A stretch of DNA of 64,000 nt from Plasmopara viticola (taxonomy: Eukaryota; Oomycota; Peronosporomycetes; Peronosporales; Peronosporaceae): the NCBI GenBank assembly GCA_001695595.3, contig MBPM02000048.1, positions 1 through 64,000 of the forward strand, given 5' to 3'. Positions 62,289-64,000 of the stretch are shown here, in pieces. The stretch's first letter is position 1. Each line of letters starts with the position of its first letter. The translations under genes and the position numbers were made by a program. Below the pieces are notes generated by a model. It did no database searches. It worked only from the letters and a program-made list of their open reading frames with translations, and was not told where the DNA came from.

Positions 62289-64000
62289 ATGTCAATGTAT
62301 ATGGGGATGGAGGAAAGGAGCATTAAACGGCCTCAAAGTGACTCTGTGACCGTACCGGAAGCATTGGACGTCATTAGTGCTGCCAAAGTGGCGGCTATAG
62401 TCTCAACTGCCGAGCAGGTGGATGTGGTCGACGAAACGACGGGTGAAGCACTTTTCGAGCTATCGAGCTATTCGGGCGGGGCGCCGCTCACTCCCATGGT
62501 AGCTAGCGATATGGAAATTGAAAAGTCTTCCTCGATAGATGCATCCCCCGGGCTGTTTGATAAGGAGGCTGTCGGGAAGAAGTTGACTGGAGAGGAAAAG
62601 AAGATGGGTCGGCCTAGTCATCCAGCCTGGCAGTACTTTGCTCGAGGAGAGAAGCGTAATCGTTTTCACTACAACGCGCTTTGCAAGTTTTGCCACGAGA
62701 ACGGAGTCAAATCCGTGGCAGTGCGAGGAGTGTCAGGCAACATGATCCGACACCTGCAAGTGTGCACGTATTGCCCTTCCGAGGTTGTGACGCATTTAAA
62801 GTTGTTGTGTGCACAGAAAGACGCTGCAAGCTTCAATAAGAGACATCAGACGCAGAATAGAAGCGCTAACGTCTTGTTGGAGGGAACTTGTCCTGCATCG
62901 AAAAAGGCACGACTCGATGAAGGTCAAGAAAAGTTGCAAGCAGAAGCTTTACGAGACTCAACTAGAGTTGCTGCGAAGTCGAGTTCAAATGCGGATATGA
63001 TGCCTTCGCGGCTGCCATTACTGTCTTCCGAGACGAACGAAGAGCTCATATCGACATCCAACTCGCTGAGTTTTGACGACAATCTTTCTATAGCAGACAA
63101 AGTAAAGACACCAGCTGAGTTTCAACTTGGCAAAGTTATAAACACGAATGAACTTTCTCAATTAGACCGGAGAAACAAGCCGCATGCAAGCCAATCATCA
63201 AATGACGCTGACAGATTAAGTCAGCTGTTAGTCTCGTCAACACTTTTAACGAATTTGCCATGGGATTGGATGTGGACAGAACAATCAGCTTTGACGCTTG
63301 GGAATTTGTATGCGAAGCTCAAGGAACCAGCTGACGTCTTGTCAACAGTAGGAACTACTTCACACGAAAAACAAATCAGCAAAATGAAAGATGAACAAGT
63401 CGGTGTTACGCTTGCTGTAAGTTGGTGGGCGGCTAAATATCCCAGATCGAATTTTGTTCTGTTCTCCCTTGTCAATGCTCTCGGTGAAGCATCGTGCTGG
63501 GACCTTATTGACATGGGAGTCGGCGACATTACAACTGCCACATTAGCTGATAAAATTAAGAGCAATCTGGTGAGTTTGCAGAAAAGCAGTCTTAGTGTAA
63601 TTAACATTGTTGCCGACTCTTCACTTCCATATGTAGCTTCCCGACTTGCTATCAGTTCAAGCAACCAAGAAAGTGCAGCTATTCCAGTATTGCCATGCTT
63701 TTCGCACACGTTGCAGATATTGTTAGGTGTCGTCCTTACAGGGTCCGACAGCTCTATGCAAACTCTAGGAGAAGTAATTGAAATTGTACAGATGTTTTCG
63801 AGCCACCGCGTACTAAACGTGCTGCGACGTGAATGTGGTGACCCAGGAGCAGTGCTACATGCACCATCACGGCACAACTGGTATTCTTTTATCGAAGCTA
63901 TTGACTCTGTTCGGCAGCATGAAGATATGATCAAAATAATATCATCAAAGGTGGTTCAAGCTTCTTCAAAATCTCGAGATTTGGGAGATGGACTTTTGCG
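62289..64000 (+). CDS. BED zinc finger/hAT-transposase-like protein (incomplete, runs off window)
   Basis: An uninterrupted frame of 570 codons from ATG 62289 to the window edge; no stop was found. Residues of about 115-170 form a BED-type zinc finger: HPAWQYFARGEKRNRFHYNA then CKFCHE and the later His/Cys pair in IRHLQVC. The part beyond residue 320 resembles hAT transposases: LAVSWWAAKYPRSNFVLFSL, VINIVADSSLPYVASRLAIS, then CFSHTLQILLGVVL (like the family's CxAHxLQLxV motif) and APSRHNWYSF (like TRWNS). An intact long frame beside housekeeping genes, without flanking inverted repeats that I can see, would fit either a domesticated gene or a young element. The RNase H catalytic Asp/Glu positions cannot be judged because the C-terminal dimerisation part lies outside. 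Confidence 0.72.
   Translation, partial: MSMYMGMEERSIKRPQSDSVTVPEALDVISAAKVAAIVSTAEQVDVVDETTGEALFELSSYSGGAPLTPMVASDMEIEKSSSIDASPGLFDKEAVGKKLTGEEKKMGRPSHPAWQYFARGEKRNRFHYNALCKFCHENGVKSVAVRGVSGNMIRHLQVCTYCPSEVVTHLKLLCAQKDAASFNKRHQTQNRSANVLLEGTCPASKKARLDEGQEKLQAEALRDSTRVAAKSSSNADMMPSRLPLLSSETNEELISTSNSLSFDDNLSIADKVKTPAEFQLGKVINTNELSQLDRRNKPHASQSSNDADRLSQLLVSSTLLTNLPWDWMWTEQSALTLGNLYAKLKEPADVLSTVGTTSHEKQISKMKDEQVGVTLAVSWWAAKYPRSNFVLFSLVNALGEASCWDLIDMGVGDITTATLADKIKSNLVSLQKSSLSVINIVADSSLPYVASRLAISSSNQESAAIPVLPCFSHTLQILLGVVLTGSDSSMQTLGEVIEIVQMFSSHRVLNVLRRECGDPGAVLHAPSRHNWYSFIEAIDSVRQHEDMIKIISSKVVQASSKSRDLGDGLL

Noticed and set aside
1..64000. tRNA or rRNA genes
   Set aside because: I looked for B-box-like GGTTCGA sequences with an upstream A box; the one seen near 19121 lies in a CNOT10 intron and has no partner box. 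A covariance search was not possible.
1..64000. CRISPR arrays or bacterial operons
   Set aside because: Introns and eukaryotic core genes throughout; no regularly spaced repeats.

Overview
The window looks like a nuclear scaffold from an oomycete, most likely a Peronosporales species (Phytophthora or a downy mildew). The genes are packed tightly, often tail to tail or head to head with gaps of 50-200 bp. Introns are 52-90 nt with GTRNGT donors and CTAAC/CTAAT/CTGAC-like branch sites. There is a GPCR-phosphatidylinositol-phosphate-kinase fusion, a family known from oomycetes and Dictyostelium, and two genes of families linked to cilia or flagella (TOG/CEP104-like and TTC29-like). Species was not determined.

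Layout. Positions 1-9.3 kb are AT-rich and gene-poor. They hold a broken fragment similar to organellar/bacterial ribosomal protein L2 and a decayed Polinton/Maverick-like element, with protein-primed family B DNA polymerase followed by a retroviral-type integrase. From 9.4 to 25.3 kb is a block of intact housekeeping genes: PRP8 (with a 6-nt microexon), CNOT10, a G3BP-like RNA-binding protein, a Qa-SNARE and a TOG-repeat protein. At 25.5-29.9 kb lies a complete, apparently very young Ty1/Copia retrotransposon with LTRs identical by eye, a 5-bp target duplication and one open gag-pol frame. From 30 to 34 kb is a graveyard with an unidentified decayed ORF and an eEF1B-gamma pseudogene. From 34.0 to 55.1 kb the gene block resumes: GPCR-PIPK, two convergent orphan genes, a triose-phosphate/nucleotide-sugar-type translocator, NF-YC, a small coiled-coil gene, VPS26C, farnesyl diphosphate synthase, TTC29-like, a mitochondrial RRM protein, CASP, an IMP2-like peptidase and a FYVE-DEP protein. 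A second gene-poor stretch (55.1-59.4 kb) precedes a J-domain protein, mevalonate kinase and a hAT/BED-like reading frame that runs off the right edge.

Functional themes. Most genes are single-copy core functions: spliceosome, mRNA decay, transcription, Golgi/endosome traffic (Qa-SNARE, CASP, VPS26C, FYVE), mitochondrial processing and isoprenoid synthesis (mevalonate kinase and FPP synthase, about 12 kb apart on the same strand). They share no operon-like logic, but several pairs share short divergent promoters.

Gene models were built by hand from reading phase, splice signals and remembered family alignments. Of 39 introns inferred, 36 are GT-AG, one is GC-AG, and two appear to begin with GA. 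The GA intron in the FPP synthase gene is the better supported of the two, because the flanking protein is strongly conserved and no GT alternative keeps the frame.
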